Part shown: positions 36,279-45,356 of the stretch, in pieces
Layout of the letters: each line of letters opens with the position of its first letter
Position numbering within the stretch: position 1 is the first letter of the stretch
Assembly: GCF_000621505.1 (NCBI RefSeq)
Contig: NZ_JHYD01000037.1
Coordinates: forward strand, 1-64,000
Origin: Ruminiclostridium cellobioparum DSM 1351 = ATCC 15832
GTDB lineage: Bacteria; Bacillota; Clostridia; Acetivibrionales; DSM-1351
Reading direction: 5' to 3'
Length of the DNA stretch: 64,000 bases
Made by a program: the position numbers and the translations under genes
The notes under the pieces: generated by a model
The model's database searches: none
What the model saw: the letters and a program-made list of their open reading frames with translations, nothing else
Told to the model about the DNA's origin: nothing

Positions 36279-37982
36279 ATGATGGTTTTATATTTCTTTT
36301 TAGCGGTTATAGCGGGTTATATTATTTTCAGTGCTTACGGGAAAGTCGCACATGACAGGAAATGCCGGAAGAATGTACAGTCCCAATGGGGAAAGAAACC
36401 CGCAAAAGAGTGCACCCCCAATGATTATATCTCTATCGGCAGCTATTTTAACAATGTCAAAGAAAACAGTGAAAAATTTTATATAGATGATATAACCTGG
36501 AACGACCTTGATATGAACAGGGTTTTTTCCAGAATCAATAACACGCAGACCGATATTGGTGAGGAATATCTGTACAAGACTCTTAGAGAGCTTCAATACG
36601 ATAAGGAAATATTGCGGAACAGAAACGATATGATCGAGTACTTCCGCTGCAATGACACCGAAAGAGAAAAAATACAGATATTGCTGTCCCAATTGGGAAA
36701 GCTGAGATTCTTAAATTTATTCGAATACATAAGCGGAAAAAGAAAGGGTCTTGGAAAAAGCGGACTGTTCTATAAAATTTTATCCGCTGCTTTTATTGTT
36801 ACACCTTTTGCAGCAGCTGTTTATCCTCCTGCCGTTGTCCTGTTTTTCATATCAATGGCCTTGAATATATCAATGTATTTCAAAGCAAGGGATCAGATAG
36901 TCGGTCATTTGCAGGCGCTGGGTTACCTGGTAAACATGATCGGTACCGCGAAAAGGATTGCCAGGCTGCCCTATGGGCAAATCGGGTCCTATACAGAAAA
37001 ATTGAAAAAGTGTACAAACAGGATCAAAGGCATCAGCCTTAACACTTTCTTTTTTATGTTCTATACAACTGAGAATTATTTTTTTGAGATTATCAAAATA
37101 TTCTTTCTGGGTGAACCCATTGCCTATCACAGTATTTTCAGGCTGATCGAGAAGTACAGAGGAGAGCTGAAGACCATTTATGAGACATTGGGCGAACTTG
37201 AAAGCCTTATAGCTGTCGCTTCATACAGGGATAGCCTCGAATATTATACGCTGCCTGAACTCGAACTTTGCAATACAATAAATTGCATAAATAATGACCA
37301 AAACAACAATAAAAAATTTCATTTTACAGAATTATACCACCCGCTGATAGATAATCCGGCGGCAAACAGCTTTGATACATTAAAATCAGTACTTATCACA
37401 GGTTCAAATGCTTCAGGAAAGTCGACCTTCTTAAAGTCGGCAGCCATAAATGCCATATTCGCCCAGACCATCTGCACCTGTCTGGCAAAGGAATACAGCT
37501 CCTGCTTTTTCAATATATACAGCTCAATGGCACTTAATGACAATCTGGAGGCAAAGGAGAGTTATTATATTGTTGAAATAAAGTCGTTAAAACGCATCCT
37601 TCAGGGTATTAATCCTGACATTCCCGTCCTCTGTGTCATTGATGAGGTGCTCAGGGGAACCAATACAATTGAGAGGATAGCGGCTTCTTCCGAAATAGTG
37701 GCTTATATTTCACAGAGCAACTGTATTTGCCTGTGCGCCACACATGATATAGAGCTGGCCCAGATATTAAATGACAGGGTGGACAATTATCATTTTCAGG
37801 AGTTTTTTGACCAGGAGAAGATTGCCTTTGATTATAAAATCTATCCTGGACAGGCTTCTACGCGCAATGCCATAAAGCTGCTGAAAATTCTCGGCTATGA
37901 TGCAGAAATGGTGGAAAATGCAGAAAACAGAGCCGGGGAATTTATCAGTAAGGGTCAGTGGGGGCGTATGGGAGGCAATTGA
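36279..37982 (+). CDS. Membrane-associated MutS-family ATPase
   Basis: The 567-residue protein has an N-terminal membrane helix (2-19) and a hydrophobic pair near 165-207, then a MutS core/lever region and a C-terminal MutS ATPase domain with Walker A TGSNASGKST, Walker B CVIDEVLRGTNTIERIAAS and LCATHDIELA. It lacks the mismatch-recognition domain. It belongs to the MutS-like group with membrane segments in Firmicutes, whose role is not mismatch repair as far as known. It is 56 nt after the P-loop gene. Confidence 0.88.
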   Translation: MMVLYFFLAVIAGYIIFSAYGKVAHDRKCRKNVQSQWGKKPAKECTPNDYISIGSYFNNVKENSEKFYIDDITWNDLDMNRVFSRINNTQTDIGEEYLYKTLRELQYDKEILRNRNDMIEYFRCNDTEREKIQILLSQLGKLRFLNLFEYISGKRKGLGKSGLFYKILSAAFIVTPFAAAVYPPAVVLFFISMALNISMYFKARDQIVGHLQALGYLVNMIGTAKRIARLPYGQIGSYTEKLKKCTNRIKGISLNTFFFMFYTTENYFFEIIKIFFLGEPIAYHSIFRLIEKYRGELKTIYETLGELESLIAVASYRDSLEYYTLPELELCNTINCINNDQNNNKKFHFTELYHPLIDNPAANSFDTLKSVLITGSNASGKSTFLKSAAINAIFAQTICTCLAKEYSSCFFNIYSSMALNDNLEAKESYYIVEIKSLKRILQGINPDIPVLCVIDEVLRGTNTIERIAASSEIVAYISQSNCICLCATHDIELAQILNDRVDNYHFQEFFDQEKIAFDYKIYPGQASTRNAIKLLKILGYDAEMVENAENRAGEFISKGQWGRMGGN

Positions 37983-38044
37983 ATTGACTGCGGAATTTGT
38001 ACAGGCAAAATGGTGTCATTGTTTGCAAGTAAGTGCATTAATTA

Positions 38045-38084
38045 TTTACATCCAGGTGTATTAGTGGTATAATACACCTGGATG
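38045..38084 (+). promoter_or_regulatory. gntR promoter covered by a 15+15-nt perfect operator
   Basis: A -35 TTTACA (38045-38050) and -10 TATAAT (38068-38073) are separated by 17 nt. The inverted repeat CATCCAGGTGTATTA, GTGGTA, TAATACACCTGGATG (38049-38084) covers the spacer and -10. This is the expected design for autorepression by the GntR protein encoded 18 nt downstream. Confidence 0.8.
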
Positions 38085-38101
38085 GCGGAGGTGACCTGGC
38101 A

Positions 38102-38476
38102 GTGTTGGATTTTTCAGGACTGATACTAAATAACAAGGATCCTGTATATATACAAATATCTAATTATGTAAAAAAGAAAATACTGCTGGGGCATGCGGAA
38201 AACGGCACCGGGCTCCCTTCAAGACGTGAGCTGGCCGCCGCCTTGAACATCAATCCCAATACCGCCCAGAAGGCATACAAACTGATGGAGGACGAGGGAT
38301 TTATTGTCACCAGCACAAATGTGGGCAGCGTAATCTGCATAAATGATCAAATATATTCCAGGATCGAGTCTGAGCTTACCGAGTCTCTGGTCAGTGACTT
38401 TATTTCTGCGGCCAGAGAAGTAAACCTGTCCTATAAAAAAGTAATCCGCCTTATAACGGATAAATGGGATATATAA
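38102..38476 (+). CDS. GntR-family repressor, YtrA type
   Basis: The 124-residue protein has the N-terminal winged helix (DPVYIQISNYVKKKILLG; LPSRRELAAALNINPNTAQK; ALMEDEG-like wing). It also has the short C-terminal helical tail of YtrA-type regulators, which control ABC transporters. The start is GTG at 38102 after a strong GGAGGTGA site. Operators with half-site GTGTATTA occur before this gene and before the next. Confidence 0.93.
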   Translation: MLDFSGLILNNKDPVYIQISNYVKKKILLGHAENGTGLPSRRELAAALNINPNTAQKAYKLMEDEGFIVTSTNVGSVICINDQIYSRIESELTESLVSDFISAAREVNLSYKKVIRLITDKWDI

Positions 38477-38484
38477 CGGATTAG

Positions 38485-38504
38485 TGTATTATAGCTATAA
38501 TACA
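38485..38504 (+). promoter_or_regulatory. Second GntR operator, 20-nt perfect palindrome
   Basis: TGTATTATAGCTATAATACA includes a TATAAT and lies just 15 nt before the transporter remnant. It shares GTGTATTA-N6-TAATACA with the operator at 38049-38084, so the same repressor should bind both. Confidence 0.75.
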
Positions 38505-38518
38505 AGCGGGGTGAATAT

Positions 38519-39142
38519 ATGAAGAAGTTGTATAAATTGATAAATTTCCAGTTCGGGTTTATTTCCAGGCTTGTATTGCTTGAGTGTTTACTGCTCATCG
38601 TGGCGCAGAACATGCTCCTTTACATAACGGCCGGGGATTATCCCGCCGACAGGTATATACCCTTTGAAAAGCTGATAGCACTTTCGGGTGTATCCTTGGC
38701 ATTTTATATTGGTTTTACATCAACTCTTGCGGGATGTGTTTACAGTATTCTGTCCGATTATTCAGGCAGCAGGGCATCTATACGCTTATGGCAATTCCTG
38801 ACGGCAGGTCGGCCATTTATTTCTCCAAAGTCATACCGGGCCTTATTTATCTGCTCATGCTCATATGTTTCCAGCTTATCAGCATACTGACAGGGTATAT
38901 GCTCTTTTCAACCCCTTTTTCAGCTGTTGTGACTAATGGGCTTATTAGAGACCATTCTTGTCAGCACCCACCATGTCAATGAAATAGAAAATTTTCTTGA
39001 CAGGGCTATCATTCTCCGGCGTGGAAGGATAGCGGCAGATGTTTATATAGATGATTTGAAAAATCAGGGCAAAACTTTGCAGCAGCTGATCATGGAGCTC
39101 TCGGGATACAGCGGGGACAGGTTCAAAGAATTGCCGGACTGA
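38519..39142 (+). pseudogene. Deleted ABC transporter: permease N-part joined to ATPase C-part
   Basis: From 38519 a permease N-terminus reads MKKLYKLINFQFGFISRLVL in membrane-helix style. Near 38770 the frame shifts, and the permease reading goes on as GIYTLMAIPDGRSAIYFSKV until about 38930. From 38936, in a third frame, comes the C-terminal end of an ABC ATPase: ETILVSTHHVNEIENFLDRA with the H-loop and a final ~40 residues. Walker motifs are missing. One internal deletion plus one frameshift explain the remnant. The repressor and operators upstream are intact. Confidence 0.82.
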
Positions 39143-39150
39143 TTTTTATC

Positions 39151-39193
39151 AAAGTCAATTGCTGTCGGCTTTCAGCTGCTAGTAATTGACTTG
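39151..39193. repeat. Short dispersed inverted repeat, copy 1
   Basis: AAAGTCAATT, a loop ending in AGCTGCTAGT, then AATTGACTT. It is related to 49991-50042, which shares both arms and a TAGTAATTGACTT end. It lies upstream of the 2-oxoacid oxidoreductase operon, just before its promoter. Confidence 0.55.
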
Positions 39194-39219
39194 CAAATAC
39201 AAGTAAAGAGTTTTATAAT
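39191..39219 (+). promoter_or_regulatory. Probable promoter of the 2-oxoacid oxidoreductase operon
   Basis: TTGCAA (39191-39196), 17-nt spacer, TATAAT (39214-39219). The leader of about 100 nt to the ferredoxin-subunit ATG is AT-rich, with repeated AAATCAGTAAATAA and AATTATTTAAAT-type runs. Confidence 0.55.
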
Positions 39220-39323
39220 AAACAATAGTTTTAGTTCGTTAAATCAGTAAATAAATCAGTAAATAATTTCAAATCAATTATTTAAATTTATTATTTAAAT
39301 CAAATACAAGTGAGGTTTTGACA

Positions 39324-39530
39324 ATGGCAAAAGTAATATTCCATGAGGAAAGATGCAAGGGTTGCAAGCTTTGTGTAACAGTATGTCCCAAAAAAATTGT
39401 CATAATGAAATCCGACAAATTGAATCAGAAGGGCTTTCATCCTGCAGGTGTGGACGAAATGGAAAAATGCATCGGCTGTGCTTTCTGTGCCACCATTTGT
39501 CCTGATTGCGTCATTGAGGTCGAAAAATAA
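39324..39530 (+). CDS. 2-oxoacid:ferredoxin oxidoreductase, ferredoxin-like delta subunit
   Basis: The product has 68 residues and two [4Fe-4S] motifs, CKGCKLCVTVCP and CIGCAFCATICP. It is the electron-transfer subunit (VorD/KorD type). The ATG at 39324 is preferred over TTG at 39318. GTGAGG lies upstream. It is first in the operon, followed by alpha, beta and gamma subunits, the usual order of four-subunit 2-oxoisovalerate/2-oxoglutarate oxidoreductases. Confidence 0.92.
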   Translation: MAKVIFHEERCKGCKLCVTVCPKKIVIMKSDKLNQKGFHPAGVDEMEKCIGCAFCATICPDCVIEVEK

Positions 39531-39609
39531 AGCGCGGCGGTACACAATGCTGCAAACATGCAGTTCCCCGTGTTTTGAAATGTTGAGAATTTATTTGGGA
39601 GGATAAAAA

Positions 39610-40665
39610 ATGTCTGAAAAATTATTAATGAAGGGTAACGAAGTTATTGCAGAAGCCGCCTTAAGAGCCGGCTGCAAACATTATTTCGGATATCCCATAA
39701 CACCACAAACCGAAGTAGCGCATTACATGGCAAAGAAAATGCCTGAAATCAATGGTACATTTGTTCAGGCCGAGAGTGAAGTAGCTGCTATAAATATGGT
39801 ATACGGAGCTGCAGCAGCAGGTGCACGTGTGCTTACATCCTCGTCAAGCCCCGGAATCAGCCTCAAACAGGAAGGTATCTCATATATCGCAGGTGCCGAG
39901 CTTCCCTGCGTTATTGTCAATATAGTACGCTGCGGACCTGGTCTGGGCGGAATATTACCGGCACAGTGCGACTATTTCCAGGCGGTCAAGGGCGGGGGAC
40001 ACGGGGACTACAAGATGGTAGTGCTTGCTCCTTCCAGTGTTCAGGAACTGTACGAATTGACAGTCGAATCCTTTAATATTGCCGACAGGTACAGGATCTG
40101 CACCATGATCATGGGTGACGGCATGCTGGGACAGATGATGGAAGCTGTAGAATTTAAAGCCAGGGAAGAAATATATCACGATGACAAGAAGTGGGCTACC
40201 ACGGGAACAAAAATGCAGAGGGAAAGCAACAATGTAACTTCCATATATATCAATCCCGAAGTGCTTGAAAAACATAATCTGAAGCTTCAGGCCAAATACA
40301 GGCAAATAGAGCAGAATGAAGTGCGCGTTGAAACCTACAACTGTGAAAATGCCGATATAATAGTAACTGCCTATGGTACTGTTGCACGTATCATCAAGAA
40401 TGTTATAAAGTCAGCTGAAAAAGAAGGCATTAAGGTTGGACTTATCCGTCCTGTTACACTCTGGCCATTCCCGACAGCTGCCTTTGAAAAATATGCTGAG
40501 ACGCCAAAGGCATTCCTCAGCGTTGAATTAAGTGCCGGCCAAATGGTGGAAGACGTCCGTCTAGCAGTAAACGGCAAATGTCCGGTGCATTTCTACGGAC
40601 GTATGGGTGGTATGGTTCCCAGCCAGAAGGAAATTCTTAATAAGATCAAGGAAATTTTAAAATAA
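39610..40665 (+). CDS. 2-oxoacid:ferredoxin oxidoreductase alpha subunit (VorB/KorA type)
   Basis: The 351-residue protein has the pyrimidine-binding core GCKHYFGYPITPQTEVAHYM, TSSSSPGISLKQEGISY and a C-terminal transketolase-like domain (GLIRPVTLWPFP). Clostridial sequences of this size next to a 249-residue beta subunit are usually branched-chain (2-oxoisovalerate) oxidoreductases; a 2-oxoglutarate enzyme is possible. It oxidatively decarboxylates 2-oxoacids to acyl-CoA with reduction of ferredoxin. Confidence 0.93.
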   Translation: MSEKLLMKGNEVIAEAALRAGCKHYFGYPITPQTEVAHYMAKKMPEINGTFVQAESEVAAINMVYGAAAAGARVLTSSSSPGISLKQEGISYIAGAELPCVIVNIVRCGPGLGGILPAQCDYFQAVKGGGHGDYKMVVLAPSSVQELYELTVESFNIADRYRICTMIMGDGMLGQMMEAVEFKAREEIYHDDKKWATTGTKMQRESNNVTSIYINPEVLEKHNLKLQAKYRQIEQNEVRVETYNCENADIIVTAYGTVARIIKNVIKSAEKEGIKVGLIRPVTLWPFPTAAFEKYAETPKAFLSVELSAGQMVEDVRLAVNGKCPVHFYGRMGGMVPSQKEILNKIKEILK

Positions 40666-40729
40666 AACCCTCAAGCGGGTTTTCAATACTTACTATTGTA
40701 TCGCTGCACAGCAGCGGAATGGAGGTTAT

Positions 40730-41479
40730 ATGGCAACGGTGTTTAAAAAACCACATGCTTTAAAAGATCTGTCACTTCACTATTGTCCCGGATGTACACA
40801 CGGAATCATTCACAGAATAATAGCGGAAGTAATAGACGAACTTGAAATAGAAGGTACTACAATAGGCGTATCGCCGGTTGGCTGTGCTTACAATAACTAT
40901 GAATATTTCAACTGCGATTTCGTTCAGGCCGCTCACGGAAGAGCTCCTGCAGTTGCTACGGGCATAAAGAGAGTGCATCCCGACAACTACGTATTCACAT
41001 ATCAGGGAGACGGAGACCTTGCTGCAATAGGTACTGCCGAAATCGTTCACGCAGCTACCAGGGGAGAGAATATTACAACTGTCTTCGTCAACAATGCCAT
41101 CTATGGCATGACCTCGGGCCAGATGGCACCAACCACCCTGTTAAATCAGGTGACTACTACATCCCCATACGGCAGAAAGCCTGAAATACACGGTTACCCC
41201 GTTAAAGTCTGTGAAATGCTTTCCACACTTGAAGGTGCTGTTTATGTTGAAAGAACTTCAGTCCATGACGTTAAAAATATAAACAAAACGAAAGCGGCAA
41301 TAAAGAAGGCCTTCCAGGTACAGAAGGCCAAAAAGGGCTTCTCAATAGTTGAAGTTCTCTCAACCTGTCCTACAAACTGGGGCATAAATCCTGTTGATTC
41401 ATTAAAATGGCTTGAGCAGAATATGATGCCCTTCTATCCTTTGGGAAACTTTAAAGGAAAGGATTTGGAGGTGCTATAA
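40730..41479 (+). CDS. 2-oxoacid:ferredoxin oxidoreductase beta subunit
   Basis: The 249-residue thiamine-diphosphate-binding subunit has HYCPGCTHGI near the N-terminus, GDGDLAAIGTAEIVHAATRG with the ThDP-binding GDG...N motif continued by VNNAIYGMTSGQ, and STCPTNWGINP. GGAGGT precedes the ATG. It overlaps the gamma-subunit start by one base (stop TAA / ATG). Confidence 0.94.
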   Translation: MATVFKKPHALKDLSLHYCPGCTHGIIHRIIAEVIDELEIEGTTIGVSPVGCAYNNYEYFNCDFVQAAHGRAPAVATGIKRVHPDNYVFTYQGDGDLAAIGTAEIVHAATRGENITTVFVNNAIYGMTSGQMAPTTLLNQVTTTSPYGRKPEIHGYPVKVCEMLSTLEGAVYVERTSVHDVKNINKTKAAIKKAFQVQKAKKGFSIVEVLSTCPTNWGINPVDSLKWLEQNMMPFYPLGNFKGKDLEVL

Positions 41480-42012
41480 TGAAACAGTTGGAATTGATTA
41501 TTGCCGGCTTCGGCGGACAGGGCATACTGTCGGCAGGCAGATTGCTTGCATACGCCGGAATGCTGGAAGGAAAATACGTTTCATGGCTTCCGTCCTACGG
41601 CCCTGAAATGAGAGGCGGAACTGCAAACTGCAGTGTCGTAATATCCGATGAGCCTGTGGGTTCACCCATACTTGACACGGCAAATGTTCTGGTGGTTATG
41701 AACGGCCCCTCACTTGAGAAATTTGAGAAAGTGGTTGAACCGGATGGTTTGATCATTTCCGACAGCTCGTTGGTAGAAGCAAAGCCAAAGAGAACCGACA
41801 TCGATTTTTCCGGAGTTCCTGCAACTCAAATCGCATCGGATATGGGGAACCTCACATACGCCAACATTATTATTTTAGGGAAATTACTTGCCAAAACAGG
41901 CATAGTGTCCAGGGAAAGCTTTGAAACCGCCCTGAAAAAAGTACTGCCTGCCAAGAAGCACCACATGATTCCAGAGGAAATGAAGGCCCTGAATCTTGGA
42001 CATGACTATTAA
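41479..42012 (+). CDS. 2-oxoacid:ferredoxin oxidoreductase gamma subunit
   Basis: The 177-residue protein begins LIIAGFGGQGILSAGRLLAY, then SWLPSYGPEMRGGTANCSV, the standard gamma-subunit motifs. A GGAGGT site is located inside the end of the beta gene. It is the last gene of the operon and is followed by the terminator at 42061. Confidence 0.94.
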   Translation: MKQLELIIAGFGGQGILSAGRLLAYAGMLEGKYVSWLPSYGPEMRGGTANCSVVISDEPVGSPILDTANVLVVMNGPSLEKFEKVVEPDGLIISDSSLVEAKPKRTDIDFSGVPATQIASDMGNLTYANIIILGKLLAKTGIVSRESFETALKKVLPAKKHHMIPEEMKALNLGHDY

Positions 42013-42060
42013 AATAAATTTAATAAATTTTGTCACTAAATTGTAAGAACTTTAAATTAT

Positions 42061-42099
42061 AATTCAGACTATAAACTAGTTTATGGTCTGAATTTTTTT
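42061..42099 (+). terminator. Rho-independent terminator after the oxidoreductase operon
   Basis: AATTCAGAC and GTCTGAATT pair. An inner ATAAACTAGTTTAT palindrome extends the stem, and seven T residues follow. It separates the oxidoreductase operon from the ABC gene starting 26 nt later. Confidence 0.85.
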
Positions 42100-42124
42100 G
42101 TGCAGAAACAGGAGTAGAAAATTT

Positions 42125-42802
42125 ATGGGTATTTTGCAGACAATTGATCTGAAGAAGTATTACGGTGACAGCGAAAATCTGGTCAAAGCTCTTGATGGAG
42201 TGAGTATGGAAATAGTTGAAGGAGAATTTGTGGCTGTTGTGGGTTCCTCGGGAAGCGGAAAATCAACGCTGCTGCATATGCTGGGAGGACTTGATAATGC
42301 TACTTCCGGAACTGTTTTGGTAGCAGGCAGGGAAATCTTTAAAATGAATGATGAACAAAAGACAATTTTCCGCAGAAGAAATATAGGTTTTGTTTTTCAA
42401 AATTACAATCTGGTGCCGGTTCTCAATGTCTATGAGAATATTACGCTTCCGGTTGAGCTTGACGGCGGAACCCTTGATAAAACATATCTCCAAAATATTA
42501 TTGAAACTCTGGGGCTGTCGGGCAAACTGAACAATCTTCCGAATAATCTTTCTGGCGGGCAGCAGCAGAGAGTTGCCATGGCCAGAGCCCTTGCCGCCAA
42601 GCCGGCAATAATTCTTGCGGATGAACCTACCGGAAACCTTGACAGCAAAACAGGCTTTGAAGTGGTGGGGCTGCTGAAAATGACCAGCAGCTTATTTAAC
42701 CAGACCATTGTTATGATAACACATAACGAGGAACTTGCGCAGCTGGCTGACAGGGTCATACGCATGGAAGACGGTAAAATCGCCGGGGGTGAAGATAAAT
42801 GA
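42125..42802 (+). CDS. ABC transporter ATPase (MacB/BceA type)
   Basis: The 225-residue ATPase has Walker A GSSGSGKSTLLHMLGGLD, Q-loop FVFQNYNLVP, signature LSGGQQQRVAMARAL, Walker B IILADEPTGNLDSKT and H-loop ITHN. An AGGAGT site precedes the ATG at 42125. It overlaps the FtsX permease gene by 4 nt. It belongs to the class that drives mechanotransmission-type permeases for peptide or lipoprotein handling. Confidence 0.95.
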   Translation: MGILQTIDLKKYYGDSENLVKALDGVSMEIVEGEFVAVVGSSGSGKSTLLHMLGGLDNATSGTVLVAGREIFKMNDEQKTIFRRRNIGFVFQNYNLVPVLNVYENITLPVELDGGTLDKTYLQNIIETLGLSGKLNNLPNNLSGGQQQRVAMARALAAKPAIILADEPTGNLDSKTGFEVVGLLKMTSSLFNQTIVMITHNEELAQLADRVIRMEDGKIAGGEDK

Positions 42803-45309
42803 AATTCCCCACCAATAACAAATTCATAGTTAAAAAGCTGACAATACGTACAATGCGGGCTAACAGGCTTCGCAACACTTTTGTCACACTTGCCGTAGGT
42901 TTAACTGCTTTTTTGCTCACCACTGTTTTCAGTATTGGGATGAGTACTGTTGAATCATTGAAACTTCAGCAATTGAGAGCTATGGGCACAACTGCGCATT
43001 TGGCACTGACCTATCCCACAGACCGGCAGATACAAAAGATTCACACCCTGGACTATATTAAGGCAGTCGGCTTGCAGGCAAATGCGGCAGATGTATCGGA
43101 AACTCCTGAAATGGGGAGTATGGTACTTTCGCTTCACTGGTATGACAAAACCGAATGGGAGGTTTTACGCAAGCCCACAGTTAGTGATATTGTGGGTTCA
43201 TACCCTGAGAAATCCAATGAAATAATGATTGCCGGGTGGATTCTTAAACGAATGGGAATAAATAAACCTGAAATTGGAATGGAAATAGATTTAAAATACA
43301 GAGTTTCCTCAAATGGCACGACTTCAGAAGAAAAGAGCCGGAAATTCATTTTATCCGGCTATTACACCGAATATATGAATTTGCGTTCTGACAATATCGG
43401 AGCCATGCTTGTTTCAGAAGAATTTTTGAAAGGAGAGGGAAAGTCACCTCAAAAATCCGGTGCCGCCTCTATAGTATTTAAATCGGATAATAATATGGAT
43501 TACAAGGTTAAGGAATTGGAAAGAGATGTAAAGCTTTCCGGTGACCAGAAGCTTAAAGTCGTACCCTTGTATGATAATGGAAGCATGGCTGATACCGGTA
43601 CGCTGCTGGCAATGATTTTTATTGTATTTATTATAATGTCAAGCGGATACCTGCTGATATACAACGTTTTATCCCTGTCAGTCTCAAAGGATATAAGATA
43701 TTACGGGCTGTTGAAAACCATAGGCACAACACCGGCACAGCTGGGCAAAATAGTGATGGGACAGGCATTTCGGCTTACGGTGGTCGGAATTCCGGCAGGG
43801 CTGCTGCTGGGCGGTTTTGTTTCACTTTTTACGGTGCCGACGGCACTTTCCTTATTAAATTTTCAAGGCGGCGACCTTGGAGTTAAGGTTTCATTTAACC
43901 CGGTTATATATATGGGAGCGGCGTTTTTTACCCTGGTTACAACACTGATAGGCAGTATGAAACCTGCCGGAAAAGCGGGAAATATTTCTCCGGTTGAGGC
44001 AATGAGATATACGGGACTAACATTTAAAAGAAATACAAACAGGTCGACCGGCGGAGGTAAAGTTCATAGAATGGCCCTTAAAAATATTTTCAGGGACAAA
44101 AGGAGAGCGGCGCTTGTTCTGGTATCACTGTTCCTGGGTATTACAACCTTTCTGGCAGTAAATACAATTGTTCAAAGCATGGATGTAAAAAATCTTGTTT
44201 CGGAGTATATAAAAAACGATTTTAGGTTAACCAATAATACTACGGTATATGGAGCAACAGTCAGGCAGAAATTTGACACTGATTTTTTATCCGGACTGAA
44301 ATCGCTGAAGTCTGTCAACAGTATAAGACAAATATCCATGCATGAGGTAAACGTTGAGTATTCAGAAGAAATATTCGGCAGGCATATGGCGGATTTGGAA
44401 AAAAGGTACAAATTGCCGCCACATAACCAGGAACAGTTTTTAAATAATCCTGATTTATTCTGGACATGTCTGGTGGGAGTTGATACAGATTATATCAGTG
44501 AACTTAATGAAAAGCTTGAAACACCTGTTGACACCGGCGCATTTGAAAAAGGGCAGATAGTTCTGTTTTCATCTGACAAGCCGGAACTATACAGTATTGG
44601 ATCAGATATTGCTTTCATGGATAAAGATACCGGTAAAAAGACCATGGCCAAATTGGGAGGAATTATACCGGAGGATGCGCCATATAAAGGTTCCAGGGGG
44701 CTTGCTCCAGTAATTTATATCAGCAATGCCAAAATGCATCAGTTATACGGTGACCCGGTCATATATGCTGTTACACTTGAGGCTGAAGATGGAGCTGAGA
44801 AAGAGGTATTAGCCCAATTACAGGCATTGACCGGAGGGGACAGAGAAATTACTTTGGATTCCAGAATCAAGATGCTTGAACAGTTTAAAGGTGCAAAACT
44901 TGTAATGTTTGTTCTCGGAGGAGGAATGTCCATGATACTTGCTTTCATCGGAATAATGAACTTTGTTAATGTTATGATAACCGGTATTAACGTCAGAAGG
45001 CATGAACTTGCAGTACTGGAGAGTGTGGGAATGACCACCGTACAAATAAGAAGAATGCTGCTGTTTGAAGGGGGGGCGTATGCGGCAATAACCTGTATTC
45101 TGGTTTTACTTTTAGGCAATGGTATCTCATACGGATTATTTGCGTTGTTTAAAACTGAAGCTACATATGCAGTTTATTCCTTTCCATTTACAGCGCTGCT
45201 GGTTTCATTTTTATTGATTTTCACGGTATGTCTTACGGTACCGGAAATAACCTTTAAATTGATATCAAAGCAAAGTGTTACCGAAAGGTTGAGAAGTATT
45301 GAGGGTTAG
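42799..45309 (+). CDS. FtsX-type ABC permease, two FtsX domains
   Basis: The 836-residue membrane protein has an N-terminal helix (~20-40), a large external domain, three helices with the first FtsX domain (~270-400: GYLLIYNVLSLSVSKDIRYYGLLKTIGTT), a fourth helix (~435), a second external domain, and the last FtsX domain (FVNVMITGINVRRHELAVLESVGMT). This is the layout of peptide-sensing/resistance transporters of Firmicutes. It is followed by a response regulator and kinase, so it is probably part of a cell-envelope stress module. Confidence 0.93.
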   Translation: MKFPTNNKFIVKKLTIRTMRANRLRNTFVTLAVGLTAFLLTTVFSIGMSTVESLKLQQLRAMGTTAHLALTYPTDRQIQKIHTLDYIKAVGLQANAADVSETPEMGSMVLSLHWYDKTEWEVLRKPTVSDIVGSYPEKSNEIMIAGWILKRMGINKPEIGMEIDLKYRVSSNGTTSEEKSRKFILSGYYTEYMNLRSDNIGAMLVSEEFLKGEGKSPQKSGAASIVFKSDNNMDYKVKELERDVKLSGDQKLKVVPLYDNGSMADTGTLLAMIFIVFIIMSSGYLLIYNVLSLSVSKDIRYYGLLKTIGTTPAQLGKIVMGQAFRLTVVGIPAGLLLGGFVSLFTVPTALSLLNFQGGDLGVKVSFNPVIYMGAAFFTLVTTLIGSMKPAGKAGNISPVEAMRYTGLTFKRNTNRSTGGGKVHRMALKNIFRDKRRAALVLVSLFLGITTFLAVNTIVQSMDVKNLVSEYIKNDFRLTNNTTVYGATVRQKFDTDFLSGLKSLKSVNSIRQISMHEVNVEYSEEIFGRHMADLEKRYKLPPHNQEQFLNNPDLFWTCLVGVDTDYISELNEKLETPVDTGAFEKGQIVLFSSDKPELYSIGSDIAFMDKDTGKKTMAKLGGIIPEDAPYKGSRGLAPVIYISNAKMHQLYGDPVIYAVTLEAEDGAEKEVLAQLQALTGGDREITLDSRIKMLEQFKGAKLVMFVLGGGMSMILAFIGIMNFVNVMITGINVRRHELAVLESVGMTTVQIRRMLLFEGGAYAAITCILVLLLGNGISYGLFALFKTEATYAVYSFPFTALLVSFLLIFTVCLTVPEITFKLISKQSVTERLRSIEG

Positions 45310-45356
45310 GCTACAATAAATTACGAAGATAAATTTATCGCCGAGGGTAAAGATTA

